Assembly (NCBI RefSeq): GCF_030409315.1
Contig: NZ_JAUFPS010000039.1
Location: 1-64,000, forward strand
Length of the DNA stretch: 64,000 nucleotides
Source: Mucilaginibacter flavus
GTDB taxonomy: Bacteria; Bacteroidota; Bacteroidia; Sphingobacteriales; Sphingobacteriaceae
Reading direction: 5' to 3'
The stretch's first letter is position 1. Each line of letters begins with the position of its first letter. Made by a program: the position numbers and the translations under genes. Of this stretch, positions 31,838-40,955 are shown one piece after another. Below the pieces are notes generated by a model. That model worked only from the letters and a program-made list of their open reading frames with translations. It searched no databases and was not told the DNA's origin.

Positions 31838-34681
31838 TTATGCTACAAAACTCTTCGCTTTTACCAGTACATTATCCAAACCGCTTACATCACTACCACC
31901 GGCAGTCGCGAAAAATGGCTGACCGCCGCCGCCGCCTTTTACTTCTTTGGCTAATTCTTTAATGATGTTACCGGCATGCAGGCCTTTTTCTTTCACCAGG
32001 TTTTCGGCAATCATTACGGTGATGCTGGGTTTGCCGTCAAAATCGGCAACCAATACCAGGAACAGATCACTTACAATATCTTTAAGCTGGTAGGCCAGGT
32101 TTTTGATGGCTTCGGCGTTGGGCAGGGCTACTTTTTGGGCAATAAAATTGACGCCGTTAATAGCTTCCACTTTTTGAGCCAGTTCATTTTTTAAGCCTGA
32201 TGATTTTTCGAGGATCGATTTCTCGATCTCTTTCTTCAGCTTGCTATTTTCATCCAGTAAGCTTTCAACGCTTTTTGAAAGGTCTTTAGGATTTTTTAGC
32301 AAGTCTTTTAGTTGGTTAACCAATGCGGTTTGGGCATTGATGTACATTTCGGCAGCGACGCCGGTGATGGCCTCAATACGGCGTACACCCGCGGCTACAG
32401 CGCTTTCGGCAATAATTTTGAAGAAACCGATTTGACCGGTTGCCTGCACGTGTGTACCACCGCAAAGCTCCTTGCTAAATTCATCATCAAAAGTGATTAC
32501 GCGAACGTATTCGCCGTACTTTTCACCAAACAGGGCGGTAACGCCGCTGGTTATGGCCTCGGCATATAGTACGCTGCGCTCTTCTTTCAACGGAATATTC
32601 TGACGTACCTTTTGATTTACAATGGCTTCTATCTGTGCCAGTTCCTCGTCGGTCACTTTGGCGAAGTGCGAAAAATCGAACCTCAAATACTGGTCGTTCA
32701 CCAACGAGCCTTTTTGATTTACGTGACTGCCTAATACCTGCTTCATAGCGGCATGCAACAGGTGCGTGGCCGAGTGATTAGCATTGGTTTGCCCGCGCAA
32801 GGCAGGATCAACAATGGCGGTTAAAGCATCCTCAATATCTTCCGGCAGTTTATCAACAAAATGAACGGTTAAGCCATTCTCTTTCTTGGTATCGGTAACT
32901 AAAATGATGGTACCATCCGGAAAAACCAATTCACCTTTATCCCCTACCTGGCCACCGCTTTCGGCGTAGAAAGGAGTTTTATCCAATACAATCTGGTATT
33001 GCTCTTTACCCTTAGCCGTTACCTTGCGGTATTTTACAACGTGAGCAATAGTTTCGGTTTCATCGTAGCCGGTGAAGATGGAGGTTTCTTCGTCTTTGAG
33101 GGTGATCCAATCGCCGGTGTCAATTGCGCCAGCTGCACGGGAACGAGTTTTTTGTTCTTGCAGTGCTTTTTCAAAACCATCTAAGTCAACAGTCAATCCG
33201 TTTTCTTTCGCCATCAACTCGGTTAAATCAAAAGGAAATCCGTAGGTATCCGATAATTCAAATGCAAAGCGACCGTTAATTACCGTAACAAAATCATTTG
33301 CGTAGTCGAAAGCTTTATCTACAGTAACGGTATTTTTTAATGCCTCCTCAAATGAATTAAGCTCCCCATCACTGTATGGCCTCTGACCATCAATATAATA
33401 ATCATTCTCAAAAAAGCCCATTGTACTATCTACAAACTGGCCTTTGTCAAAAGCAGCATATCCTTTAAATTGCTCAAATTGTTTTTTAGCCTCTTTTATA
33501 CGCCATGTCCTAAGTTCAAAAAGCTTAATTCCTTTTTCTAACGTCCTCAAGAAAGAAACCTCTTCCTCCAAAATCACCTTCTGAACAAAATCTTTCTGAC
33601 TGTAAAGGTTATCAAACACGCCTTTAAACTGCTCGGCCAATAAAGGCACCAACTGGTTAAAGAAAGGCTCTTTAAAGCCTAAAGTCTGGTAGCTGTAACG
33701 CACAGCCCGGCGTAAGATTCTGCGGATCACGTAACCTGCTTTATTACTTGCAGGCAGCTGTCCATCGGCAATAGCGAAGCTGATGGCACGGATATGATCT
33801 GCCAATACACGCATGGCCACGGCCTCGTTCCAATCGGCATCGCCGGGTTTGGCGGCGCTGTTATATTTTTTACCGCTTTTCTCAGCAATGAACTGGATCA
33901 TCGGCTGAAAAACGTCGCTGTCATAATTGGATGTTTTGCCTTGCAGCACACGTACCAAACGTTCAAAACCCATGCCCGTATCCACGTGTTTAGCTGGCAA
34001 CGATTGCAAAGCGCCGCCTTTTAAGCGGTTAAACTGCATAAATACGTTGTTCCAGATCTCTATCACCTGGTCGTGATCGGCGTTTACCAGCGTTGCGCCG
34101 CTAACTTCGGCACGCTCATTATCCGGGCGACTATCAAAATGAATCTCCGAACACGGCCCGCAGGGACCGGTTTCACCCATTTCCCAAAAATTGTCTTTTT
34201 TATTCCCGGGCAGTATATGAGCTTCGTCTACGTACTGTTTCCACAGTTCGAAAGTTTCGGTATCTTTTTCAAGACCTTCTTTTTCGTCGCCTTCAAAATA
34301 GGTAACGTACAGGCGGTCTTTGGGTAACTTATAAACTTCGGTTAACAGCTCCCAGCTCCAGGCAATGGCTTCTTTTTTAAAGTAATCGCCAAAGCTCCAG
34401 TTGCCCAGCATTTCAAACATGGTGTGGTGATAGGTGTCGATACCTACTTCTTCCAAATCGTTATGCTTACCGCTTACACGCAGGCAGCGTTGGGTATCGG
34501 CCACGCGACTGGCTTTTGCAGGTGCTTCGCCTAAAAATATATCTTTAAACTGGTTCATCCCCGCGTTGGTAAACATCAGGGTTGGATCGTTTTTAACAAC
34601 AATTGGTGCCGAAGGAACGATGGTATGTCCCTTTGAAACAAAAAAATCAAGAAAAGCCTGGCGTATTTCGGTAGCTGTCAT
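31838..34681 (-). CDS. alaS: alanine-tRNA ligase
   Basis: 947 aa from the ATG at 34681 (MTATEIRQAFLDFFVSKGH). The frame is open for 99 codons further, but those codons are a 93-bp repeat and a promoter box lies between the two starts. Class II core with FTNAGMNQFKD and GFERLVRVLQG, editing domain with HSATHLLHAA and CGGTH zinc motifs, and a C-terminal DHH-associated oligomerisation region ending GGGGGQPFFATAGG. An extra insertion around residues 350-430 is lysine- and glutamate-rich, as in other Bacteroidota enzymes. Confidence 0.97.
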   Translation of the reverse strand: MTATEIRQAFLDFFVSKGHTIVPSAPIVVKNDPTLMFTNAGMNQFKDIFLGEAPAKASRVADTQRCLRVSGKHNDLEEVGIDTYHHTMFEMLGNWSFGDYFKKEAIAWSWELLTEVYKLPKDRLYVTYFEGDEKEGLEKDTETFELWKQYVDEAHILPGNKKDNFWEMGETGPCGPCSEIHFDSRPDNERAEVSGATLVNADHDQVIEIWNNVFMQFNRLKGGALQSLPAKHVDTGMGFERLVRVLQGKTSNYDSDVFQPMIQFIAEKSGKKYNSAAKPGDADWNEAVAMRVLADHIRAISFAIADGQLPASNKAGYVIRRILRRAVRYSYQTLGFKEPFFNQLVPLLAEQFKGVFDNLYSQKDFVQKVILEEEVSFLRTLEKGIKLFELRTWRIKEAKKQFEQFKGYAAFDKGQFVDSTMGFFENDYYIDGQRPYSDGELNSFEEALKNTVTVDKAFDYANDFVTVINGRFAFELSDTYGFPFDLTELMAKENGLTVDLDGFEKALQEQKTRSRAAGAIDTGDWITLKDEETSIFTGYDETETIAHVVKYRKVTAKGKEQYQIVLDKTPFYAESGGQVGDKGELVFPDGTIILVTDTKKENGLTVHFVDKLPEDIEDALTAIVDPALRGQTNANHSATHLLHAAMKQVLGSHVNQKGSLVNDQYLRFDFSHFAKVTDEELAQIEAIVNQKVRQNIPLKEERSVLYAEAITSGVTALFGEKYGEYVRVITFDDEFSKELCGGTHVQATGQIGFFKIIAESAVAAGVRRIEAITGVAAEMYINAQTALVNQLKDLLKNPKDLSKSVESLLDENSKLKKEIEKSILEKSSGLKNELAQKVEAINGVNFIAQKVALPNAEAIKNLAYQLKDIVSDLFLVLVADFDGKPSITVMIAENLVKEKGLHAGNIIKELAKEVKGGGGGQPFFATAGGSDVSGLDNVLVKAKSFVA

Positions 34682-34686
34682 GGGTG

Positions 34687-34694
34687 CAAATGTA
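34687..34694 (-). promoter_or_regulatory. -7 box of alaS
   Basis: TACATTTG on the minus strand, ending 5 bases before the alaS ATG. It supports the short start and predicts a leaderless mRNA. Confidence 0.5.
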
Positions 34695-34780
34695 ATTATT
34701 AGTCGGGAAGTCGGAAAGTTTGTCTGAATCAGAATTTTCAGAATTAAAGAATTAACAGAATCTAATTCAATTAGCCCCTT

Positions 34781-34986
34781 GTTGGTGTTGTCACCAACAA
34801 GCCAAAGATTGTCAAATAGAAAATAGCATTTCGTATCACCAATACTTTTTTCCATATCGAGTTTTGTTGGTGACAACACCAACAAAGCGCTGGGGCTACG
34901 ACTGTCGAAAGGAAAGTGGTATTTCGTAAACACCCGGACTTTTTTCATATCGAATTTTGTTGGTAACAACACCAACAAAGCGCTGG
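34781..34986. repeat. 93-bp tandem duplication with GTTGGTG hairpins
   Basis: Units start at 34828 and 34921 (ATTTCGTA) and end at 34893 and 34986 (CAAAGCGCTGG). Hairpins GTTGGTG-TTGT-CACCAAC (34781-34798), 34866-34883 and 34959-34976. The period is exactly 31 codons, which is why the alaS frame stays open through it. Confidence 0.8.
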
Positions 34987-35082
34987 CCTGTTTGGAGGAT
35001 TTGCACGCGGGACACCCAATAATGCATCTCTACATTGAAAAAAAATCCCAAATCGAAAATCCCAAATCCGAAATCAAAAAGA

Positions 35083-35090
35083 TATCTTTG
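35083..35090 (+). promoter_or_regulatory. -7 box of the MerR gene
   Basis: TATCTTTG, ending 3 bases before the ATG at 35094: a predicted leaderless mRNA. Confidence 0.45.
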
Positions 35091-35093
35091 CAT

Positions 35094-35429
35094 ATGCCTT
35101 ATAAAGACCGCGAAATAAGCAAGATGTATTATACTATGGGCGAGGTATCGGCCATGTTTGATGTGAATCAATCGCTTATCCGTTTTTATGAAAAGGAGTT
35201 TGATGTGCTGCAGCCTAAAAAAAATAAAAAAGGCAACCGCTATTTTACTCCGGAGGATATTGAAAATTTCAAGATCATCTTCCACCTCATTCGTGATAAA
35301 GGCTATACGCTTAATGGTGCTAAAGATCACCTGAAAACCAATATGGCCGATACCCGCGAAAACCAGCGCGTGATCGATTCGCTCGAAAACATCAAAAAAT
35401 TCCTGTTAGAAGTACGGGATCAGTTGTAG
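35094..35429 (+). CDS. MerR-family regulator (Bacteroidota type)
   Basis: 111 aa from ATG 35094. The upstream in-frame ATG at 34992 would include heptamer repeat and promoter. MerR winged helix: YYTMGEVSAMFDVNQSLIRFYEKEF, then KKGNRYFTPEDIENFKIIFHLIRDKGYTLNGAK, followed by a short helix. No ligand-binding domain or Cys set, so the signal is unknown. This small MerR is widely conserved in the phylum, often near cell-envelope or competence genes. comEC follows 43 bases downstream. Confidence 0.85.
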   Translation: MPYKDREISKMYYTMGEVSAMFDVNQSLIRFYEKEFDVLQPKKNKKGNRYFTPEDIENFKIIFHLIRDKGYTLNGAKDHLKTNMADTRENQRVIDSLENIKKFLLEVRDQL

Positions 35430-35472
35430 GTATCCGCCTAAAACATATCTTTATTGCTTTCTATCAAAATAA

Positions 35473-37575
35473 ATGATCGCGAACCATAAAGGCGAGATCC
35501 CTTTTGTTGTATTGCTGCTTCCGTTTTTGCTGGGTATCTTTTTAGGTATCGGGTGCATTAGTGCTGCATCTCTGCCTTTACTGTGGGGAGCTTTTGGCGG
35601 CTTAGCAGTGGCATTTATCCTGCTCAATTTTACTTACCAGCGCTTAGGCATTTATAAAATACGCTGGCTGGGCGGCTTGCTCATGACTGTTATATTGTTA
35701 ACAGCGGGCATCATCAGCGCTATTAGTTACGATGAATTAAATCATCATGACCATTTCTCCCGCTCACAAGCCCAATATTTAACGGTTAAGATCAATAATG
35801 AACCACAATTAAAAAACGGGTTGATCAGGTTTACAGCATCGGCACAGCAAAGCATCAATAATAAACAGGCTACACTTGTCAGCGGCAACCTGCTCATCAC
35901 CATCAAAGATAGCGCGGCTTCGGCATTGCAATATGGCGATTTGCTGATGATCCCGGCTAAGTATAACAGCATCGATGCTCCTTTTAACCCCGCCGAGTTT
36001 AACTATAAAAAATACCTGGCTCACCAGAATATTCATTACCAGGCATTTTTGTATCCGGGCATGTACCGGGTTTTAGGGCATAATATGGGTAATGCGCTCA
36101 TCGCTTTCTCCTTGCGGTTAAGGCAGCAGATGGTGAATAGGTTTAAAAGCCAGATGCACAATGCCGGCGCCATCGCGGTAGCATCAACCCTCATTTTAGG
36201 TTACAAGGCCGATTTAAGTAATGATATTTTGCAGGCCTACTCTAAAACGGGTACCATCCATGTGCTATCTGTCTCGGGTGCGCATGTGGCTATTATCTAT
36301 GTGTTACTGCAATGGATGCTGGGCTTTTTAAACCGGTATAAGTATGGCAGGCTTATTAAAGCGGCAATTATTATTACGCTTATTTGGTATTATGCCATGC
36401 TAAGCGGCTTTTCGCCGGCGGTTTGCCGCGCGGCAGTGATGATCAGTATGGTTATCATGGGCAAAACTTATGCCCGGCATATCAATATGCTTAACCTGCT
36501 GGCGCTTTCGGCATTTTTACTTTTGCTGTATAACCCGTTTTTTATAACCGATGTAGGTTTTCAACTCTCCTACCTTGCAGTTGCGGGTCTATTGGTTTTG
36601 CAGCCGGTGGTTTATCAATGGATCACCGTTAAAAATAAATGGGTTGATAAACTATGGGCTGCCTGCTCGGTATCTATAGCAGCGCAGGTAATTACTTTTC
36701 CTTTAAGTGCCTGGTATTTTCACCAGTTCCCGGTTTATTTTTTGCTGAGTAACCTGCTTATTACCATCCCAACGCTAATTATCATGTACAGCGGGATTGC
36801 CTATTTGGCTTTTTCATGGGTGCCACTTGTATCAACCGGACTGGCTTGGGTCTTGGAGCAAAGCATCCTGCTCATGAATAAGGCGTTGGCTTTTATTGAA
36901 CACGTGCCATTTGCAAGTATCAATAAAATATGGCTCAACCTTCCAGAATATTTATTGCTGTATATCATTATCATTGGCCTGTTTTACTTCTTGTACGATA
37001 AAAAGAAATGGCTCATTTGGCTATGCATGCTTAGCCTGCTTTTGTTTTGTATCAGCATCAGCTTAAAAAGATACCGGCAGCAAAACACCAATGACATTAC
37101 CTTTTTAAACCTGCGCAAAAACACAGGCATAGTTTTCAAAAACGGCAATACCGCTGTGGTGCTTACCAACCTTGCCGATACCGATCGAAATTACAGTTAC
37201 TCCGTACAGCCCTGCCTGGATAGTATGCAGGTGGCACAGGTAAAACACATCAATCCCAACCAAAATTTCGCTCTATCTTTTTTTAAAAAACAAGGCGCTT
37301 TGATACAGTTTTTTGATAAAAGGATAATTATATTTGATAAGCAATTACAAAATCAGCCGCTACCCAAAGTTATAAAAACCGACTACTTATACATTACCGA
37401 TAACCCGCATACCAGTTTGCAGATTATTAACAAAAGCTATGACTATCAAATGCTTGTAATCGCAGGCAGCAACAGCAGGCAAACCATAGCAAAACTTGAA
37501 GCCGAGGCCAAAAGCTTGCATACAAATTATAAAATATTAAAACGTAACATTTCCCTTACAACAGTATCTAATTAA
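35473..37575 (+). CDS. comEC: ComEC/Rec2-family DNA uptake channel
   Basis: 700 aa, polytopic. Three N-terminal helices, a DUF4131-like soluble domain (about 90-200) and the Competence core with LSVSGAHVAIIY, GFSPAVCRAAVMISMV and FQLSYLAVAGLLVLQP. The C-terminus (about 560-700) is short and lacks the HxHxDH metallo-beta-lactamase motif of full-length ComEC, as is usual in this phylum. It would carry one DNA strand across the inner membrane during natural transformation. Confidence 0.9.
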   Translation: MIANHKGEIPFVVLLLPFLLGIFLGIGCISAASLPLLWGAFGGLAVAFILLNFTYQRLGIYKIRWLGGLLMTVILLTAGIISAISYDELNHHDHFSRSQAQYLTVKINNEPQLKNGLIRFTASAQQSINNKQATLVSGNLLITIKDSAASALQYGDLLMIPAKYNSIDAPFNPAEFNYKKYLAHQNIHYQAFLYPGMYRVLGHNMGNALIAFSLRLRQQMVNRFKSQMHNAGAIAVASTLILGYKADLSNDILQAYSKTGTIHVLSVSGAHVAIIYVLLQWMLGFLNRYKYGRLIKAAIIITLIWYYAMLSGFSPAVCRAAVMISMVIMGKTYARHINMLNLLALSAFLLLLYNPFFITDVGFQLSYLAVAGLLVLQPVVYQWITVKNKWVDKLWAACSVSIAAQVITFPLSAWYFHQFPVYFLLSNLLITIPTLIIMYSGIAYLAFSWVPLVSTGLAWVLEQSILLMNKALAFIEHVPFASINKIWLNLPEYLLLYIIIIGLFYFLYDKKKWLIWLCMLSLLLFCISISLKRYRQQNTNDITFLNLRKNTGIVFKNGNTAVVLTNLADTDRNYSYSVQPCLDSMQVAQVKHINPNQNFALSFFKKQGALIQFFDKRIIIFDKQLQNQPLPKVIKTDYLYITDNPHTSLQIINKSYDYQMLVIAGSNSRQTIAKLEAEAKSLHTNYKILKRNISLTTVSN

Positions 37576-37651
37576 CACAACATTAAACTAACAGCCAACA
37601 AACTTGTCTGTAAATTAAAAAACAAGTAATTTGGTACAACAAATTAAAACT

Positions 37652-38296
37652 ATGAAGATTAAATTATTCAATGTTGCCCTGGGTTTAGCCCTTACTGCAA
37701 CTACATTAAGTGCAAACGCGCAAAAAAAATACGCTGAAGGTGTTGTAGATTTTACAACAAGCATGATGGGTCAGCAAGTTAACGCGAAAAGCTATTTCAG
37801 GGCCGATTCAAACGCTTTCGCTTTCTCAAACGGACCAGCCAACATCAAAATTTTAACCAACGCTGCCGCTACCTCCATGGTAATTTTGGTTGATGTACCT
37901 GTTGCCAACATTAAAAAAGCAGCGGTTGCAAGTCCGGATGATATTGAGCAGGCAATGGCGGCATTGCCAACGCTTACTTTTGCCCCTGGCACCGAAACTA
38001 AAGTGATCAATGGCTTTAATTGCAAAAAAGTAGTTGCTACCGATTCAAAAACTAAAAAAACTTACGATATCTGGATCACCAATGATATTGAGGTGCCTTT
38101 AGCCGGTGTAGCTAAATATTACCAGGGTATTGGCGGTTTCCCGGTTCAGTATACTTCATTTGCACAAGGACAATCAACCGAGGTTACCGTTAAAGCCGTA
38201 ACCGAGCAAAAAGTACCTGCGGGCACCTTCGGCATCCCATCTGATTTTGAAAAAATCACTATGGATGATTTGAAAGCAATGCGCGGTGGCCGATAA
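37652..38296 (+). CDS. secreted protein of unknown function, DUF4412-like
   Basis: 214 aa from ATG 37652. Signal peptide MKIKLFNVALGLALTATTLSANAQ. The mature part is beta-rich: EGVVDFTTSMMGQQVNAKSYFR, KVINGFNCKKVVATD and TYDIWITNDI, features I associate with DUF4412/GLPGLI-type envelope proteins. No catalytic motif seen. It is 76 bases after comEC and 68 before the sulfatase-fold gene, same strand. Confidence 0.75.
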   Translation: MKIKLFNVALGLALTATTLSANAQKKYAEGVVDFTTSMMGQQVNAKSYFRADSNAFAFSNGPANIKILTNAAATSMVILVDVPVANIKKAAVASPDDIEQAMAALPTLTFAPGTETKVINGFNCKKVVATDSKTKKTYDIWITNDIEVPLAGVAKYYQGIGGFPVQYTSFAQGQSTEVTVKAVTEQKVPAGTFGIPSDFEKITMDDLKAMRGGR

Positions 38297-38364
38297 GCCC
38301 ATTCATTAACAATTTACTAAAGGTTTCTTAACATTGGGGTTAATTATTATTTTTACCGCCCCGT

Positions 38365-40251
38365 ATGCTAAGAAACCTTTTCAGTTTGCTCAAATTCTTC
38401 TTGTTCTGGATGTTGTTTTTCGCAATAACCAGGCTAACATTTGAGTTATATTTTCTGCCCAAACTAAAGGTTGCCAGCTTTAGCGAAATCATCCAAACCT
38501 TTTATTACGGCCTTCGGCTGGATGCATCTGCAACAGCCTATATCAGCGCCCTGCCACTTTTGGTATTTGTTACAGGCTGGTGGTTCCCTAATTTTCATAT
38601 TAAACCCATCTGGCTTAAGCTTTACGTTTGGTTTTGCTTGCTACTTATTGCTGTAGATACAGGCCTTAATTTTAACATCTTTCGCGAGTGGGGTACCAAA
38701 GTGGTGTACAGGGTATTTAAATCCTTGTACGACGCTCCTTCAGAGGCTATGGCTTCCAGCGGTTCATCGCCGGTTACCCGTTGTGTAATTATTGTGTTGA
38801 TATTGATAACGCTGGGTGTGGTTTTATCTAATTGGATTATCAATTATGATTTTAAGAAGCCGGCCGTTAATCCGCGCGTTAAAGCGGTAACTATTCTGCT
38901 ATTGCTGTTTTTTAATTTTGTGCTGATGCGGGGCGGCTTACAGCCCGATCCGGTGAGTCAGAACTCGGCCTATTTTTCGGACCATGAATTTTTGAACCAG
39001 TCGGCACTTAATACCGAGTGGAACCTGTTCAATAACGTGGTTGAAAATTTCCGGAGGCCCTATAACCCCTTCCTGTTTATGGAGCCATCCGGCGCATCGC
39101 AATTAGTGCAGGAGGCTTACACTACCAAACCCGATAGCAGTTTAAAAATCCTGACTACCGACAGACCCAACGTGGTGCTCATCCAGATAGAAAGCTATAC
39201 AGCCGACGTGATCCAATCCCTCGGCGGCGATGCGGGTGTGGCACCCAACTTTGAAAAGTTTATCAAAAACGGCGTCCTGTTCAACAATATTTATTCATCT
39301 GCCGATAGAACGGACAAGGGTATCATATCCATCATGAGCGGCTTCCCGGCACAGGCGGTGCGTACCATTGTTGCCGATACCGTAAAACAAAAAAGACTCC
39401 CTGCCATTGCCGTGGCGCTTAAAAACGCGGGCTATCAAACCAGTTACTTTTATGGTGGCAAAAGCAATTACATGCATTTTGATGTATTTATGAAAAGCCA
39501 TGACATTGATCATATTACCGATGAGGCCGCTTTTGATAAAAGCCTGGTAAAAACCCAATGGGGCGTGTTTGATGATGTGCTTTTTAGCAGGCAGATTCAA
39601 TCCATGCAGCAGCAAAAGCAGCCATTTTTCTCGTACATGCAAACATCAACCAATCACGAGCCTTTTGTGCTACCTGTAAAAGGGCATTTCCCAGAGGATG
39701 ATGCCGCCGGTGATGCCAGCAACAAATTCAGGAGCACAGCCTACTTTACCGATTCCTGCCTTAACGCCTACTTTGAGCAAGCTAAAAAGCAAGCCTGGTA
39801 TAAAAACACCCTGTTCATTTTAGTTGCCGATCACGGTCACCGCCTGCCACACTTTATTTCAGAAGCTTATAATCCTAAAAAGTATCACATCCCGCTGTTG
39901 TTTTTTGGCGATGTAATTAAGCCGGAATATCGTGGTAAAAAGATCAGCAAATTAGGCGGACAAACAGATATCGCCGCCACCTTGCTTTCGCAATTAGGCA
40001 TCGCGCACCAGCAATTCAAATGGTCGAAAAATTTGCTTGATCCCAACAGTAAAGATTTTGCCTTTTTTAACTGGGATAACGGCTTTTGTTTTATGACCCC
40101 GCAGCAAGCAGTAAGCTACGATAACTCGGGCCAGCGCATTATTTATACCTCTAACAAAAACGCGGATGCTAAAACTACGGATAAAACGCTATTGTATGGT
40201 AAAGCCTTTTTACAGCAGGTATTTACGGATTATATGAGTTATGACCATTGA
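38365..40251 (+). CDS. LtaS-like sulfatase-fold membrane enzyme
   Basis: 628 aa. Five N-terminal membrane helices (to about residue 190), then an alkaline-phosphatase-fold domain: metal ligand E276 (VLIQIESYTAD), nucleophile T316 (SSADRTDKG), YFYGGKSNYMHFD and DHGH near the C-terminus. This matches the lipoteichoic-acid-synthase/phosphoglycerol or phosphoethanolamine transferase group facing the periplasm. Gram-negative members modify glycans or lipid A, and the substrate here is unknown. A CAGAATTT palindrome follows the stop. Confidence 0.88.
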   Translation: MLRNLFSLLKFFLFWMLFFAITRLTFELYFLPKLKVASFSEIIQTFYYGLRLDASATAYISALPLLVFVTGWWFPNFHIKPIWLKLYVWFCLLLIAVDTGLNFNIFREWGTKVVYRVFKSLYDAPSEAMASSGSSPVTRCVIIVLILITLGVVLSNWIINYDFKKPAVNPRVKAVTILLLLFFNFVLMRGGLQPDPVSQNSAYFSDHEFLNQSALNTEWNLFNNVVENFRRPYNPFLFMEPSGASQLVQEAYTTKPDSSLKILTTDRPNVVLIQIESYTADVIQSLGGDAGVAPNFEKFIKNGVLFNNIYSSADRTDKGIISIMSGFPAQAVRTIVADTVKQKRLPAIAVALKNAGYQTSYFYGGKSNYMHFDVFMKSHDIDHITDEAAFDKSLVKTQWGVFDDVLFSRQIQSMQQQKQPFFSYMQTSTNHEPFVLPVKGHFPEDDAAGDASNKFRSTAYFTDSCLNAYFEQAKKQAWYKNTLFILVADHGHRLPHFISEAYNPKKYHIPLLFFGDVIKPEYRGKKISKLGGQTDIAATLLSQLGIAHQQFKWSKNLLDPNSKDFAFFNWDNGFCFMTPQQAVSYDNSGQRIIYTSNKNADAKTTDKTLLYGKAFLQQVFTDYMSYDH

Positions 40252-40256
40252 TATTG

Positions 40257-40346
40257 TTTGAATCAGAATTTACAGAATTTTAGAATGACCAGAATAAAAA
40301 AAGAAATTCTGTAAATTTTAAAATTCTGTAAATTCTGATTCAGGCA
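40257..40346. repeat. CAGAATTT palindromic repeat
   Basis: About 90 bp: left part GAATCAGAATTTACAGAATT and right part AATTCTGTAAATTCTGATTC are complementary, between the convergent LtaS-like and ferritin-like genes. The same family occurs at 26606-26655, 31167-31210, 34722-34762 and 44916-45064. It could act as a bidirectional transcription stop. Confidence 0.7.
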
Positions 40347-40348
40347 AC

Positions 40349-40954
40349 TTAATTCAACGCACTTCCCAACTGCTCTACCCACATATTAAACAGCCTGGTT
40401 TCAAACTCAACTGCTTTGTTGGCGTGTTTTTCCCAATCGGGCGAAAATTTGTGGAGCTGGTTTAGCATTTCTTCCAGGTGACCTTCCTCTTCCAGGATGA
40501 TGGATTTTACGTTTACCTTGCTGCCTGCTTCATCTAAGGCCGATTGATATATCGGGTATAGTTCGTCGGCACGTACTTCGATGGAGTAGGTAACCAATAG
40601 GTATGCCGCAAAACGGAGTTCGGCACCGCTTAGGTTTAGTTCCGTTTTAAGGTAGCGGCAAACATCAATATCCAGCTGATTCAAATAATATTTGCTTGAG
40701 CCCGGGGCCAGCAGGTATTCGGCCGCGTAAGTTGGCAGCTCCACCCCTGTTTTTTCTAATTGCTTTTTGAGGTAGAAGGCATGGCGATGCTCTTCGGCCG
40801 CATGTTTCAATATAATATAGGTTACCGTTTGCGGATCTTCGCAGGCCGAAATTTTACGGGCACCGGTGTTTTCCATTAGCGATAATGTATTTAACCAGCG
40901 TGAGTGCAATTGGTTATCGGCAATTATGCGGGGTAAAAGCGTGTTTAATGACAT
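40349..40954 (-). CDS. ferritin-like di-iron protein coupled to bioA
   Basis: 201 aa, soluble, helical. Spacing of candidate ligands is that of a ferritin-like di-iron carboxylate site: E28, E55-xx-H58 (AAEEHRHAF), E126 and E156-xx-H159 (EEEGHLEEM). It is not a close match to ferritin, MiaE or COQ7 that I can name. It starts 1 base after the bioA stop (TAACATG), so the two are almost certainly co-translated. A role in biotin supply, such as an oxidative step to or from pimeloyl or KAPA, is possible, but nothing in the sequence proves it. Confidence 0.75.
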   Translation of the reverse strand: MSLNTLLPRIIADNQLHSRWLNTLSLMENTGARKISACEDPQTVTYIILKHAAEEHRHAFYLKKQLEKTGVELPTYAAEYLLAPGSSKYYLNQLDIDVCRYLKTELNLSGAELRFAAYLLVTYSIEVRADELYPIYQSALDEAGSKVNVKSIILEEEGHLEEMLNQLHKFSPDWEKHANKAVEFETRLFNMWVEQLGSALN

Positions 40955-40955
40955 G

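Larger units (their letters stand above)
34682..35093. other. spacer between alaS and the MerR gene
   Basis: No gene. It has a CAGAATTT repeat at 34722-34762, three GTTGGTG-type hairpins within a 93-bp tandem duplication and, at 35047-35076, four 7-base CCCAAAT/CGAAAAT words leading into the MerR promoter. Confidence 0.6.

Noticed and set aside
34682..34978. Long N-terminal extension of alaS
   Set aside because: It is a translated 93-bp duplication, lacks homology to AlaS and lies upstream of the -7 box next to the ATG at 34681.
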